Assembly: GCA_018697195.1 (NCBI GenBank)
Contig: CM031857.1
Span: forward strand, 95,148,966 to 95,212,965
Direction: 5' to 3'
DNA: 64,000 nucleotides
Source of the DNA: Certhia americana
Lineage: Eukaryota > Chordata > Aves > Passeriformes > Certhiidae
The notes beneath the pieces are model-generated. The model was not told where the DNA came from, searched no databases, and saw only the letters and a list, made by a program, of their open reading frames with translations. Below are positions 47,862 to 59,959 of this stretch, piece after piece. Both the position numbers and the translations under genes were made by a program. Every line of letters starts with the position of its first letter. Position 1 is the stretch's first letter.

Positions 47862-50159
47862 TCTTCCTCATCTGCCTCCATGTTCTGCAGTGAGGTGGCA
47901 CATTATGGTTGGTTTAGAGTCTAACTTTCTAACATGAATAATAGTTATTGGAGAACTATTATAAATACTGATTACGTGGATTGCAGTATAAAGGTACACA
48001 CCACCCTCTTTGTGGGGGGGGTGGGGTGTCAGGGTTTTGTGCCTTGAACAGACCTGCAATGAAGAGCTCTGCAGTTCAGGAACAGAATGTATTGATAATA
48101 AATAATAAACAATGAATGAGAACATAAGAAGAGACAACTCATGGCCTTTCCTTCGATCTCAGGGCTGGGGAAAAAAGAGTCTGTTTGCATTCTCAGGTCA
48201 TGGAAAACAGCCGGCGGAGAAAAACACACAAAAATATTTTTTATAAACTCAGGATCTGATGCTATGTTCCATGATTTTCATAAAAATCTATATTAAAAAT
48301 TTTCATTAAAATTTTCATTATTGAAGAATTTTCATTAGTGCTCTGTCATTTAAAGCTTGGCATATGACCTCTAGTTTAACAAAAGCAAAAGGAAAAGGAA
48401 TCTTAGCTAAATGACCTCAATATGAATCTGATTTAACCAACTAAAACTTCAGTAGTCATAATTTTAAAATACTAGGGACAAATATTAGCAGGGCCCATGG
48501 TGTAGATGCCTGTGTGTTCTCAGGCATCCTGAACCTAGCTTTGCTATGTCAGAGAGCAAAGAGCTGTCTGTTGTCCCACACCAGCAGCTTTAGTGTGTGG
48601 AGTAGAAAAAAGCAAGGAGTAAAGTAGCAGGGAGTCAGTGCTTATGCCAGTTCATTGCACACCTAACATACTGCAAAAACAGGAGATTGAAGATGTTACT
48701 TCTTTTGTGATTACATAAATGCCAGCAGGTCTTTTGCTTGTAGATATTCCTGATCATCCTCTGTTGAGCACAGCAGGCACACCTCATTTTACTTTACCTG
48801 GATGCTATTTTCATACACTCCTAACTTACCAAAATGGAAGATGAGAGCTTTAATTATGGGAATCTTTTTGTCTCTGAACCAGCACTTCTCTGTTTGTCTC
48901 ATTCTATTCAAATGTCATTACATTGAGTCTCTGATTGTCAAGGGAATATTTCAGGAAATTTGTTTTCCCTATTTACCAGCCATTCCCTTCTCCACTACTC
49001 ATAAACTTTGGTGGGTTATGTCATAGTCACAAGTCCATATGCATCCTATTTCAAGCGAAGTTTTTTCCCAAGTCTTTTTCCTTTTTAATAACACATGCAC
49101 ATTCTTAGGAATAGAAAGTATTTTTTTCCTTTGGTTTAAGGCTCCCATGAACCTGACTTGTGCTTAATGAATAAAAAAAAAAACAAAACACAGTTTTCAA
49201 ACTTTTAAACAAAGCCTGAAGATACTTCTTTGTTTCCTTCCCTGCCCTCTTAATTTTACTCAATACTTCTGATGAGTGGATCAGCATGTCTTTAAAAAAA
49301 TACCAACATATCATTAATACATTTTGCAATTTCCCTGAGGAAAGCAAAATTTTCTGTTCTGATTTTCCTTTTGTATTACTCTTGAATATGCATGATATTG
49401 TCTTAATGCTGTTGATTTTTCATTGAGATATTGAGATAAACCTTTTAATGGCCTTCATAGAACAGTAAAAGCACATATTTCCAGAATGCAACTATTCAAT
49501 TTCTATAGACTGATGGCAAAAGTGCCACATATATGATGTAAATGAGAAAAATTTCTAGTCCTTATAGCAATGCCTCAGCAGGGAAAAAAAAAAGTCCTTG
49601 GGCTCTCTTATACAACATTTTCTAATAAAACTCTGTCTCTGAAAGACTGTTGTAGAGTAGAAAGCCTATGCTACTGGCACATTATCATGAGATGAAGTGA
49701 AATGACAGCAGGAATGTGAACAGCACAGCTTTAGAGGATTGTCTGGATGACAACAGAACCGTTTCAAAGTGTTTCATGGAGGGTGCTATGCTTTTCTGTT
49801 TTCGCTGTAACATTTCAGGTAGGGGCTCCCCCAACAGGGATTGAGTGGCAACAGGGATAAGGGACATTGACTGTCAAATCAACTGTCTCCATCTCTGTCC
49901 CTGTCTGTCTCTGTCTCTGTTTCTGTCTCTGTCTTACTTCTTCTAGAAATAGAATAATCACATCTTTTCATAATACAGTGACATTGATCAGATTTTTCAT
50001 TATGCCTGGATTAAGAATTAAAAACAGGGGTGGAGATGTGAGGGGAGAGCAACTTCAGTTTGATTCTTCTTGTTCACCACCTTCTCTCTTTGAAATTTCC
50101 TGACTGACTTGGGATGCAAACCAACTTCACCTTGGGTTCTTTTAGATTTAAAGGTTATT
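47862..50159. other. Non-coding DNA, no gene seen
   Basis: AT-rich with one G run (48012-48026 region) and a (TGTCTC)n-like microsatellite at 49884-49934. Frames up to 89 codons have no recognisable domain. Confidence 0.5.
49884..49934. repeat. TGTCTC-type microsatellite
   Basis: CTGTCTCCATCTCTGTCCCT then GTCTGTCTCTGTCTCTGT, an imperfect hexamer repeat. The Cys/Leu-rich start of the 78-codon frame at 49867-50103 comes from it. Confidence 0.85.
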
Positions 50160-50720
50160 AACAACTGCAACATTAACCTGCTCAGACCTTATTTTCATTA
50201 TCTCCGATCGGATGGCAGGATTAAGACAGTTGGAAGGAGCATGATCTGATTTAGTTCTGTTTGATGCTTCTGCCTTAGTAAATGTCAGAAGCAGGGAACA
50301 GAGTATTAATAATCATTTGCATCCAGTATGCTAACAGCAGATCTCCAAGAGAATGCACTCTGTAAAATAAAGCTCGAAGGTAACAATTGCCCCTCCTCCA
50401 AAAAAATAAATGAAAATAAGGTCATTTAAGATATATCTGACAAATGCAGGGTTAAATAAAAACACTACTATCTATTTAAAAGCTGAGAAGCAGTTTGCTG
50501 GAGCAGTTATTTCATGTTAATCACTTTGTATTTACTGCAGCTTGAGAAAGACACATTTGTTATGCAGACAGTGTTCATTGTCGTAGCTTCATCATTAATG
50601 CACTGCTGCCAGCAACAAAATGAATTAGCTCTCTGAATACTAAACTGGGAAACCAATGTTGAACCAGAGAGTGGCACAATGACACTTACAGGATTAAAAT
50701 ATATTACCCAGCTATGAGAG
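50160..50720. promoter_or_regulatory. Candidate conserved non-coding element
   Basis: About 560 bp of complex, non-repetitive sequence without any recognised repeat or coding frame. It contains an exact octamer ATTTGCAT (50315-50322) preceded by ATTAATAATC, several further TAAT/ATTA cores, and CCGATCGGATGGC (about 50203-50215), unusual in AT-rich desert. This texture is typical of vertebrate developmental enhancers, but conservation cannot be seen from one sequence. This is inference. Confidence 0.3.
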
Positions 50721-52478
50721 GGTGCATTTTTGGCCTTTGTTAATGATCAACTATTTTTAAGATTAGTATTAGTAGGAAACCTCTGGAATGGTTGAAGATT
50801 GTAGGACAAACAATAGTGATCATTTATGTTCCCCATGGGAGTTTGTACTCCTTCTGGAATACAAATTTCTCATGGATTATTTCCCATGCTTGACCACAGC
50901 CATTTTTTCCCCATCAACAATTTATCATTTATCCCTTTACATGCATGCTTTGAATTTCTGCAATTCCTAGCATACTGTAGATCCATAGCAGCTCTGTGGA
51001 AAGTGCATGAATACAAAACACGAAGGAATCAAAGCCCCACTGTGTCTGTGAAGAGATGTCACAGCCATGTGCAAAAGCACAGTAACAAAGCAAATGCCAC
51101 CTGTCACTCTGAGTGTTTTTATATGGCTTTTGATGTCCCTGTGTCGCAAGAATAGCAACATTAATCTCAAAATGGTACATTGTTACTGTTGGCTATAACC
51201 TGTTCTGCACAGGTCACTAAACTAGTAAGGGCTGATTGTATATTTAAAATAAAAAAGGGGGAGGGGTGGGGGTCAAGGAAGAAGAACAAGGAAGAAAAAC
51301 AGGAGGAAAAAATACCTCAATCAGAAAAATATATCTATTTTTGTGTGAGCTTGGGACTCGCCCTGTAAAAAAATATATTGAAGTAAGAGCAGAAGGCAGC
51401 AGCCTCCTTTCTATCCCCTAAAAACTCTGGGCTTGATTCCCTGAGACATTGGAAGCATAACACCCACAGACAGTTAAAAGGGAGGACAGGAACTAGGAAG
51501 CTCTAAAACACTAGTTCTATCTCTTAGTAAAAGTGTCATATGCATAAATGGGTAATAAATTCAAGCCTAAGGATCAAAAATCCTGAACTACGTTCTATAG
51601 GAAAAAAACAGATTCTTCTTGAATCTTGAAGTACTCATATTCTCCTAGCAAGGAAAGCAGATAAGCAGCACAATAATCCCAACTCCTTTGGGAATTCTTT
51701 CTCTTACAGTTGGAAGTAGAAGTTATTTTAACATTTATATGCAAAACAAAGTACGCCAGAAAACACAACACAGCCCAATCACCTGATGCAGAGATATGGT
51801 TATGCACAGTTATTGTATGATTGATGCTGATGGCTGATTATTTTTGAGCATTAGTATATTTTAAACCTATTTAAATATATTTTAAAGTATATTTAAAAAT
51901 TGTAACAGACTCTTTTGTTCTATTTGCATATGTTCTTTTTTAGAAATGTCTTTTTTCAGGTTTAGAAATTAATTATTCAAGATTTATATTCTAGAATGAA
52001 AATATGCTGTGGGAGTGGGAAACTGTCATCACCATTATGCAGCTTTCTGACCTCAATGACTATTATCTAGAATAATAATAGTATTCATTTACTAGCAAAG
52101 TTAACACTCTGATGTTAATTAAATGTTTGTACAGTATTATGAAATTACTAAATAAGTATATTCCATAAATACCATATTTTCATGAAAAAACAATGTCAAG
52201 CTCCATGGAAATTCATCTATGTAGTTTTTCACAGTATTCCAGCCAGTTTTCTAGTTGAACATATCAGCTGATTAGCAATAGGTGTGACTTGAAGTAACAG
52301 AGGATAATAGAAAAATGACACTGGCTAAATTAAACCTACTAGAATGTACGTAAAGAGAATGTAGCTATTAAAATTTGAATTTGACACAGTTTTGGTGACA
52401 AACGCTTAAAAAGAGACATTTCATAACCAATAAACTGGTGTGAAAAATATATGCTGAAAAATTCTCAAAGGTGAACCT
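50721..52478. other. AT-rich non-coding DNA, no gene seen
   Basis: Overlapping frames at 50826-51180 on both strands (up to 109 codons) show no domain. No repeat family is recognised. Confidence 0.5.
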
Positions 52479-53044
52479 TGTGGTTTAACCTAACCCCAAC
52501 TGGAAGATGAGCCCCACACAGCTGCTCACTTTTCACCCCTGGTAGTGTGAGGGAGAGAATCAGAAGACTAAAAGTGAGAAAAGTTGTGGGCTGACATAAA
52601 TTTAGTTTAATAGGTGAAGCAAAAGCTGTTCATGTCAGCAAAACAAAACAAGGGATTTATTCACTGTTTCCCGTGGGCAGGTGGATTCTCAGCCAGGATC
52701 CACCACATGTAGCAGCATTTTGGGAAGAAAACACCATCACTCTTAACATTCCCTCCTTCCTCCTCCTTCTCCCAGGCTTATATGCTGAGGATGATGCCAT
52801 ATGGTACAGGATATCCCTCTGGTCTTTTGGGGTCACCTGTCCTGGCTGTGTCCACTCGCAGTGCCCCTCATACCAACAGCCCCCTCACTGGTAGAGTGAG
52901 AAGCAGAAAAGACCTTGATGCTTTGTAAGCACTGCTCAGCAGCAATGAAAACACTCCTGTTTCAACACTTTCCAGCACAAATCCAGAACAGAACCCCATC
53001 CTGGCTACTATGAAGAAAACTAATTCTATCCCAGCAAAAACCAG
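52479..53044 (-). mobile_element. Avian ERVL-like LTR, solo
   Basis: TGTGGTTTAACCTAACCCCA, 'gagggagagaatcagaagactaaaagtgagaaaa', AGTTTAATAGGTGAAGCAAA AGC, 'cttatatgctgaggatgatgccatatggtacaggatatccctctggtc', GCTGTGTCCACTC, 'aagcactgctcagcagcaatgaaaacac' and CTACTATGAAGAAAACTAAT TCTATCCCAGC give an almost full-length match to a widespread bird LTR. By comparison with the 3' end of the 5338-6209 LTR, the element runs right to left. A clean target-site duplication was not found (GTGAACC at left and GTGAAACC at right are only similar). There is no internal retroviral sequence. Confidence 0.85.
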
Positions 53045-53120
53045 CTGAGTGAAACCCATTTCATTGTAATAATTCTACTACACCATGTAAATTACACAGG
53101 ATTTATCTTTATAGCATTGT

Positions 53121-53838
53121 AAGGTCCTGTACATGGGTTGGGGTAATCTGAGCATAGAGGCTGGATGGGAAATGGTTTGAGAGAAACTCTGAGGAGAAGG
53201 ACTTGTAGGTGTTGGTTGACAAGAAGCTCAACACAACCCAGAAATGTGCATTTACAACCCAGAAATCCAACCATGTCCTGGGCTGCATCCAAAGCACTGT
53301 GGACAGCAGATTGAGGGAGGTGATTCTGCTCCTTTGTTCTGGTGAAAGCCCACCTGGAGTCCTGAATCCATTTCTGGAGCCCACAACATGAGTAGGACAT
53401 GGACATGATAGAGTGAGTCCAGAAGAGGCTGCAAAGTTGATCAGAATGCTGAAGCACCTTTCCTATAAAGTCAGACTGAGATGGTTTGGGTTGTACAGAC
53501 AGGAGAAGAGAAGGCTCCAGTGAGATCTTATAGCACCTTCCAGAACATAAAGAGGTTTACAAGAAAGATATAGAGGAGGATTTTATAAGAGCATGTAGTG
53601 ACAGGACAAGGAGAAATGGCTTCAAACTTCAAGAGAGTAGGTTCGAATTAGATGTTAAGAAAAAAATCTTTACTGTCACAGTGGTGAGGTGCTTCAGCAT
53701 GTTTCCCAGGGAAGTTATGGATAATCCATTCCTGGAAGTTCTCAAGGCATGGTTGGATAAAGGCTTTGACCAATCTGGTCTTGTTGGAGGTGTTCCTGTC
53801 CATGGCAGGGGGGTTAAGTAGATGATCTTTAAAGCCCT
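53121..53838 (+). repeat. CR1 LINE 3' region, about 720 bp
   Basis: It runs from GGTCCTGTACATGGGTTGGG GTAATC through GAGGAGAAGGACTTGTAGGT GTTGG, TGGGCTGCATCCAAAGC, GGAGAAGAGAAGGCTCCAGT GAGA, 'gacaggacaaggagaaatggcttcaaac' and 'ttcccagggaagttatggataatccattcctggaa' to GGGGGGTTAAGTAGATGATC TTTAAAGCCC, the full CR1 tail in sense order. The terminal ATTCTATG repeats are lost. Frames of 91 to 121 codons on the minus strand are shadows. Confidence 0.93.
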
Positions 53839-56800
53839 TGTCTTGTCAATTGGTAATGAAACCTTGCTAATGATAAAAAGATAAACATTTTCTTCACTGA
53901 ATAGTTTAGATGCTTTCATAGTGGTGGTTGGGCTTTTTTCCTACATTTTTTTAAGGGCTCTGAAATTCAATGAGTCATGGCATCATTTGCCTTGTAGTTT
54001 TAGTTATATATTGTTACACATCTTGAGACTTATAGGCATTGAAGTCATCATTATAAATGCTATTAAGAAAATGGACATCATATTTATCTTTCTCCAAATA
54101 GACTGAGCTTTTGAAAGGAAAAAAGAAGTAGTGTCAAGGTTCTCTTCTTGAACCTTAAATCAGAAATTAAGTATTGCATCATTTATAAATGCATGTGTCA
54201 CTGAAAGAAAAGAAATATAATGCTGGAGACTGTGCCACTGTCATTTTGTGGAGAAAAATATCCCTGCATTGTAGGGAACAGTTTCTATACCTTAAAGAAA
54301 ATTAGACCCACACCTTAACACTACCTAGAGCGGTGTGAAATAAGAGAAAATTCATGTAAAGTTTACTGAGCCTATCATGCAGTACAAGAATGATTTCTTG
54401 CAGATCTTTCTATGCATAATGCTGGAGCATCCAGTGAAGTACTGAGATATTCCTTTGGTGGCAAAAGCAAAAATTCAGTAGTCTACATTGGTAGTTAGAA
54501 GTTGGGGGGGCTTTTGTTTCTTTTTTCCTCCTCAATTTCTAATTCTTTGGCTATTTGGAATGTCTAATTCTAATGGCTTTCATTCATTCTGGAATTTTTA
54601 GAATTTTTAGAATTTTTAAAGAGGAATAATAGACTGCTGGGTGAGACAGGTAGAGTCGTACTCCTTATTCTTTCATTTATCTTTCCTTAACACATTTTCA
54701 TGTTTGCCTTTCTTGCATATTTGGGCTTTTTCAGGATATTATTATGGGTCTCCACAGTATCAATCTATGTAGGACCTTAAGCTTTGTCTTTAAGTATTCT
54801 AAAATTTAATTACACTGCATTGATTTTTCATGGAGTTTAATATTCATTATCCTTTTTTTTTTTTTGCACTGACATCATAAAAATTCTAATACTAATACTT
54901 TTTTTTACTGACAAAAATAAAAGATAAAAGTCCTTTAGACTTCCCAACCATACCTGAATTTCTACCAGTTACCTTCTGTCCACCTTCCTTTTTAACAGCT
55001 TCTTGTTTAACAGAACTTCTCTTTTCTGCTCCACTACAGGGTTTCGTTTAGGGGATTTGTAGATTGTCCTATTTTTACTTCATTAGGTAGTCCTAAGAAG
55101 ACCTCTAAGTATGTCTTCAGTCTCATAAATTTTATTAGTGCCTCTCACTGCCCCATTAATTTTGCTCTTAATTTTGCAAAATTTCCACTCATGAAATTTA
55201 ACTCACTTGTGTGGCTTCATGAAAGAATTAACTCCTTCACAGGAGAAAAAAAATTAAATCAAAGCTATCTTCCAAATAACCAAAAAGATTTAAATAGGGA
55301 TGTTGGGCAAATTCCAGCTGTCTTAGAAATATCAGAGGAAGAGTATTTCTGTAACTGGTTACTTCACAATGAAGTATACATAGAACAATTATAAGGTATG
55401 ATAAAATTTTTATTTTATGTGCAGGTTTTGAGAATATCTGTGCCTCAGCAAACACCTGTCTTCTACATCCCATTTTAAAAAGTCTGTTTGGAGAGCTGAT
55501 GTAAGGGTGCTAGCATGCTGGTGAGCCATTATTCACCTTCTCTGCTGTTCTATCTCAGTGTTTATCCATCTCCACTGTAATACCAGAGATGCATGACTGA
55601 GAAGAGAGATTGAAGGAGAAAGTAAAAGGAGATATTAGAATTAATGGAAACATTAAGAAATAGGTCCCACTTAAACAGTTAAGAAGGATTATTTTTATTT
55701 TCCCTCTATTTTTCATCATAAATTATGTGGCTGCTACTTACCATACCACCCATTTCCTTTTCACGCCACAGTAGTGTGCTGATGAGTAATTCCTGGTGAA
55801 GCTCCAAGCATTCAGTTGTAGAGAATTTCTTTAAATAATGCATATTTTATAATAGAGAATCAAAATATTGCTTCACATTAAGAGACAAAAAAGATCTGTC
55901 TCTGAATTAGTCAAATAAATACACGAACATGTGTATGTGATTATGTGTGGGATCCTTTTTCTGCAAGAAAGAAGCAGAATAGAAAAATTATGAGAAGAAA
56001 AACTGAAGAAAGAAAAAAAACTTCTTAAATGAATATTACAAATGTAAAATTAATTCCATGACTTACAGCAATGTGCACCCATGACCTAGATCCTAAGGGT
56101 TATGTGTATGATGCAGCAATTAGGGCATCACATTGGCAGCAAATCTATACAAGATACACTTGACAAGCACACTGTATGCATTCACTCTTTGGAAATGGCC
56201 CAGTAGTCCCTGAGACTGCTAATAAAATCATTGATCACATGCTCCGATGTAGCTACCTGCACTGTAAATATTCAGAATTACAGGGGATGACTACCACTAT
56301 CCACGAAAACCTAATCTTCACATCCTCATTTGCAAAGTGGACCAAATTTTCTATGTAGCTGATGAAGTCTGCATTTCATGCTAGGCATGCACTGTGCTTT
56401 CACTAATAACTTTTATTGTTACAGAATATTGAGTTCAGCTTGTACTGTTTGTGTCTAGCAGTTTTCTGCTACTGAACATCACAGAGGAGATGTCATCTTC
56501 ACCAGGTAATAAAATTTTCAGATGTAGTAGTCCTTAACATCTGTACAGATATTTTATTCTTCCTGCCTGTTTTCCCTTGATACCGTTAGTTCACACCTCT
56601 GACTTATTAATGCCTTCAGTATCAGCAGTATTTATCTTTTCTACCACCATCACTCTTATAAAATATAAATGTAGTTATGTTAATTGAAAGTTAGACTGTT
56701 TTTCATCTTTTTACACATAAAACTTTAGGAGAAGGGAGATCATGATTTCAAACAAAAGCATGTTCTATTGTCTGTTAACCTTTGGCGTTCGCTTAATAGA

Positions 56801-57452
56801 TGTGTTGCAAAGTGTTGGTCAAATTTTTAGAGAGAGAGAATACATATTTGCATTGCAAATACAACTGTGCCTCTATTTGCATAACCAAGTGTGATAGTCA
56901 AATATCCTTTTCTCATAAAAGTACCCCAGTTTCTTTGAGAAATATGAATAGCTTCACATATTTATATTATTTAAGTGATCCTCTGAGCCAAGTACCAGGT
57001 AAAAATCTAAAAGTGACAAATGGTGACAGAAAAAAAATTTCCTTTTTTTTATTGTTAGCTTAGACAGTCATCCTCAGCACTAAACCTCATTAATCCATAT
57101 AGCTGAGTGTTCCTGTTTTTTTCTTTTTAAAGAAATTTTGATTTGGCATCTGTCACCCATTCTCACTTAGGAGCACAGCTGCACACAAGTATTTATGCTC
57201 TACTCATCACTGCACAGCTCTAAGATTTTTAGGGAATCTCTTCTCATATCACTCTAAGAGAGTTAGCAGAAACACAAACAAAGAGAAAGGATTATGGCAT
57301 TCATTTCATACACTTTTATTCACATGGCAAGTTAAGCCAGCAGTTTCAGTCATCAGTTTCGGCTGCCTGCATGGCCAGGGACACTGAGAAGCTCTGCTGA
57401 ACAGTGGTTCAGACATCCAGCAAAGACTGCTGTGTAGACTTCTCAGTTCTGC
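53839..57452. other. AT-rich non-coding DNA, no gene seen
   Basis: Frames up to 96 codons, none recognisable. It includes three perfect tandem copies of the 9-mer GAATTTTTA (54592-54618). Confidence 0.55.
54592..54618. repeat. 9-bp tandem repeat, three perfect copies
   Basis: GAATTTTTA at 54592-54600, 54601-54609 and 54610-54618. Confidence 0.92.
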
Positions 57453-58070
57453 TGGGAAGGGCCTGGGAGTCTTGGCAGATGACAAGTGTGCCCTTGTGAC
57501 CAGGAGAGCCTGCAGTACCCTAGAATGCATTAGAAATAGCATTGCCAGCACGTCAAGAGACTTGGCCCTGTCCTTCTACTCAGCCCTGGTGAGGCCACAT
57601 CTGGAGTGTCCAGTTCTGGGCTCCTCAGTACAAGAGACACAAGGAGCTACTGAAGAGGGTCCAGTGGAGGCCACAAAGATGATTAGGGGTTTGGAGTATC
57701 TCTCCTGTGAGGAAAGGCTGAGGGAGCTGGGCCTGTTTAATCTAGAGAAGAGAAGACTGAGAATGTTGTCAATACATATAAATATAACAATGTGTGCCAA
57801 AAGGATGGTGCTAGACTCTTCTCCTTTGTTCCCAGTGACAGGATGAGGAACAATGGACACAAGCAAAACCACAAGAACTTTCACCTTAACACAAGGAAGA
57901 ATTGAGAGTAGCAGAGCACTGGAACAGACTGCCCAAGGAACTTGTGGAGTCTCCCTCCCTAGAGACCCTTAAAACCCACCTGGACTCATTCCTGAGTAAC
58001 ATGCTCTAGGTGTCCCTTTGGACTGGATGATCTCCAGATGTCCCTTGTAATCCTAATGATTGTATGATTC
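57453..58070 (+). repeat. CR1 LINE 3' region, different subfamily
   Basis: GGCCTGGGAGTCTTGGCAGA TGACAAG, 'gtgcccttgtgaccaggagagcctgcag', 'tccttctactcagccctggtgaggccacatctggagtgtccagttctgggctcctcagtacaagagac', 'tctcctgtgaggaaaggctgagggagctgggcctgtttaatctagagaagag', 'gactgcccaaggaacttgtggagtctccctccctagagacccttaaaacccacctgga' and GGATGATCTCCAGATGTCCC to GATTGTATGATTC. Order and orientation are those of the CR1 tail. The 'gatctccagatgtccc' ending and 'tgtggagtctccctccc' block differ from the copy at 53121-53838, indicating another subfamily. The 124-codon frame (57472-57846) covers the end of ORF2 and is not intact. Confidence 0.93.
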
Positions 58071-59789
58071 TTTGTTTCTGGTTGTAGATACAATGTACTC
58101 CATTCATCTAAGTATTGATTTTGGATGAAACCAGATCACAAGGCATCTCAGCTGGCACTGAGTGTGTGGGAAAGTGGGAAACTGAAGCAAGCCCTAGATG
58201 AATAGCTTGAAGTAGGTGCTTAATCTCTAAGCATGAGGATGTCTGCTGTTGTTTTGATTAATTTCTCTGGCCTTAAAAGGACCTCTCTGTCCTGTCTTGT
58301 CTTTCAGGACTCTGTAAATGTCTCAGATACTTCTGGAAATATCACAAATAAGACACCTAAGTTTGTTCTACTGAGTGGTTCCCTAGAGTTAAGTGTGCTG
58401 ATTATTCACTGAAATTAGTGAATTTCTCAAAATAAAACAAACAGTTTAGATAGGATGGGGGAATTGCCTTAGTATATAATCATACCTGATGCTCATTTGT
58501 AACGTCCAAAATTTCTGTATTACTCTACCTAGGATTAACACTCTTAGATAGGTCACTTAATCTCATAGTTTTAGGAAATTTTGATTTCTTGAAATAACTG
58601 CTACAAGGGAATAATTTCTTACCTCTTGCCATTTTGTTCTTATGTATTAACAGTCTGTGCTGTAAGAGCTATATCTAGAGAAAATAAAGAACAAATGAGA
58701 TGGATCTGTGCTCCGAACATTCCCCTTTTTTTACTTGTTTTACCTGACCTGAAGACTCAGGGGTTTTTGGTTTTGGATTTAAATGCAACTAGATTAAGTT
58801 ATTTCTATAATTTAAAAGATAATAGTGCTGAAATAAGTACACTAATGAAAATTTCATGATGGTGAATTTGAAAGGAGCCAGCTTTTGTCCATTTTGCCTT
58901 TGACCTTATTTTAAGAATAAAATTACTAATCCCATTGAGAAGATCAAAGATTATATTTAAAACTAATCTAATAGTTATAGAAATAAAATGTGTACTTAGG
59001 ATGGTACCAAAGAAAATCAAAAGGCACATTTCTTGAGAAGGGACAATAGAATAATCATTGGTGTAATAGAAGAAACAGACTGGAAATTAAAGCAAAGAAG
59101 TATTAGAGCTGTTGCAATACAATTCTGTGATGATTTAGTTTACAGTTGCAAATAAACAGGCCAGAAGGGACAGAAAGAACAATTGATAAAACCCATGTTA
59201 TGGGAACTGGGGAGTGGAATCTCACAGATAATAAATGAAAAATCTATTCATGCATTTTTAAGTAATTTGTATCTCAAATCACCAGAGTTTTTTGATTAAT
59301 GCTATTGATATTCGTAACAGCAATAGCTTAGAAAAAAGTGAAATTTTAACACAAATTACATCAGTCCTTTCATCCATATGTAACTATTTATGTGATGCTG
59401 CTCTAACCTATCAACTACTGAAAAAAATTCTCCACATGCTCTTCAACTGAAAAAGTAACAATTAAACAATAGATTCAAAATTCTTTCTGTTCCTCAGATA
59501 TAAATCATTTTATTTCATTGAGTTTCTATTTTAAATTTGAATTATCAAACAAGTTTGCATAAAAAAATAACCCAAAATTAAGATACTGACATAAGAAAAG
59601 GAAACAAAAAAATTTTCCATCAAAATGAAATAATATAATGTTCTGGGAGAAAAAACCCCTTAATTTCTGAGAAGTCTCTTCCAGTAGGTTGTTGAAAAAT
59701 GTTTTAGAGCCTAACCATATCAAAATATGTTATATGATAACTTTTTTAAAATAGCTACTATAGATCAGTACTACCCATTGCAACAAGGA
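58071..59789. other. AT-rich non-coding DNA, no gene seen
   Basis: Frames up to 77 codons, none recognisable. Confidence 0.55.
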
Positions 59790-59859
59790 AAGAAAAGAAA
59801 AAAGAAAAGAAAAGAGGAGAGGAGAGGAGAGGAGAGGAGAGGAGAGGAGAGGAGAGGAG
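59790..59859. repeat. Purine-rich microsatellite, GAAAA then (GGAGA)n
   Basis: AAAGAAAAGAAAAAAGAAAA runs into at least nine GGAGA units and stops at the assembly gap, so its true length is unknown. Confidence 0.92.
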
Positions 59860-59959
59860 NNNNNNNNNNNNNNNNNNNNNNNNNNNNNNNNNNNNNNNNN
59901 NNNNNNNNNNNNNNNNNNNNNNNNNNNNNNNNNNNNNNNNNNNNNNNNNNNNNNNNNNN
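59860..59959. other. Assembly gap, exactly 100 N
   Basis: A run of 100 N, a conventional placeholder for a gap of unknown size. The microsatellite on its left is the likely cause. Confidence 0.98.

Noticed and set aside
57472..57884. 124-codon plus and 102-codon minus frames
   Set aside because: These are CR1 sequence (end of ORF2 and its shadow), truncated and without catalytic motifs.
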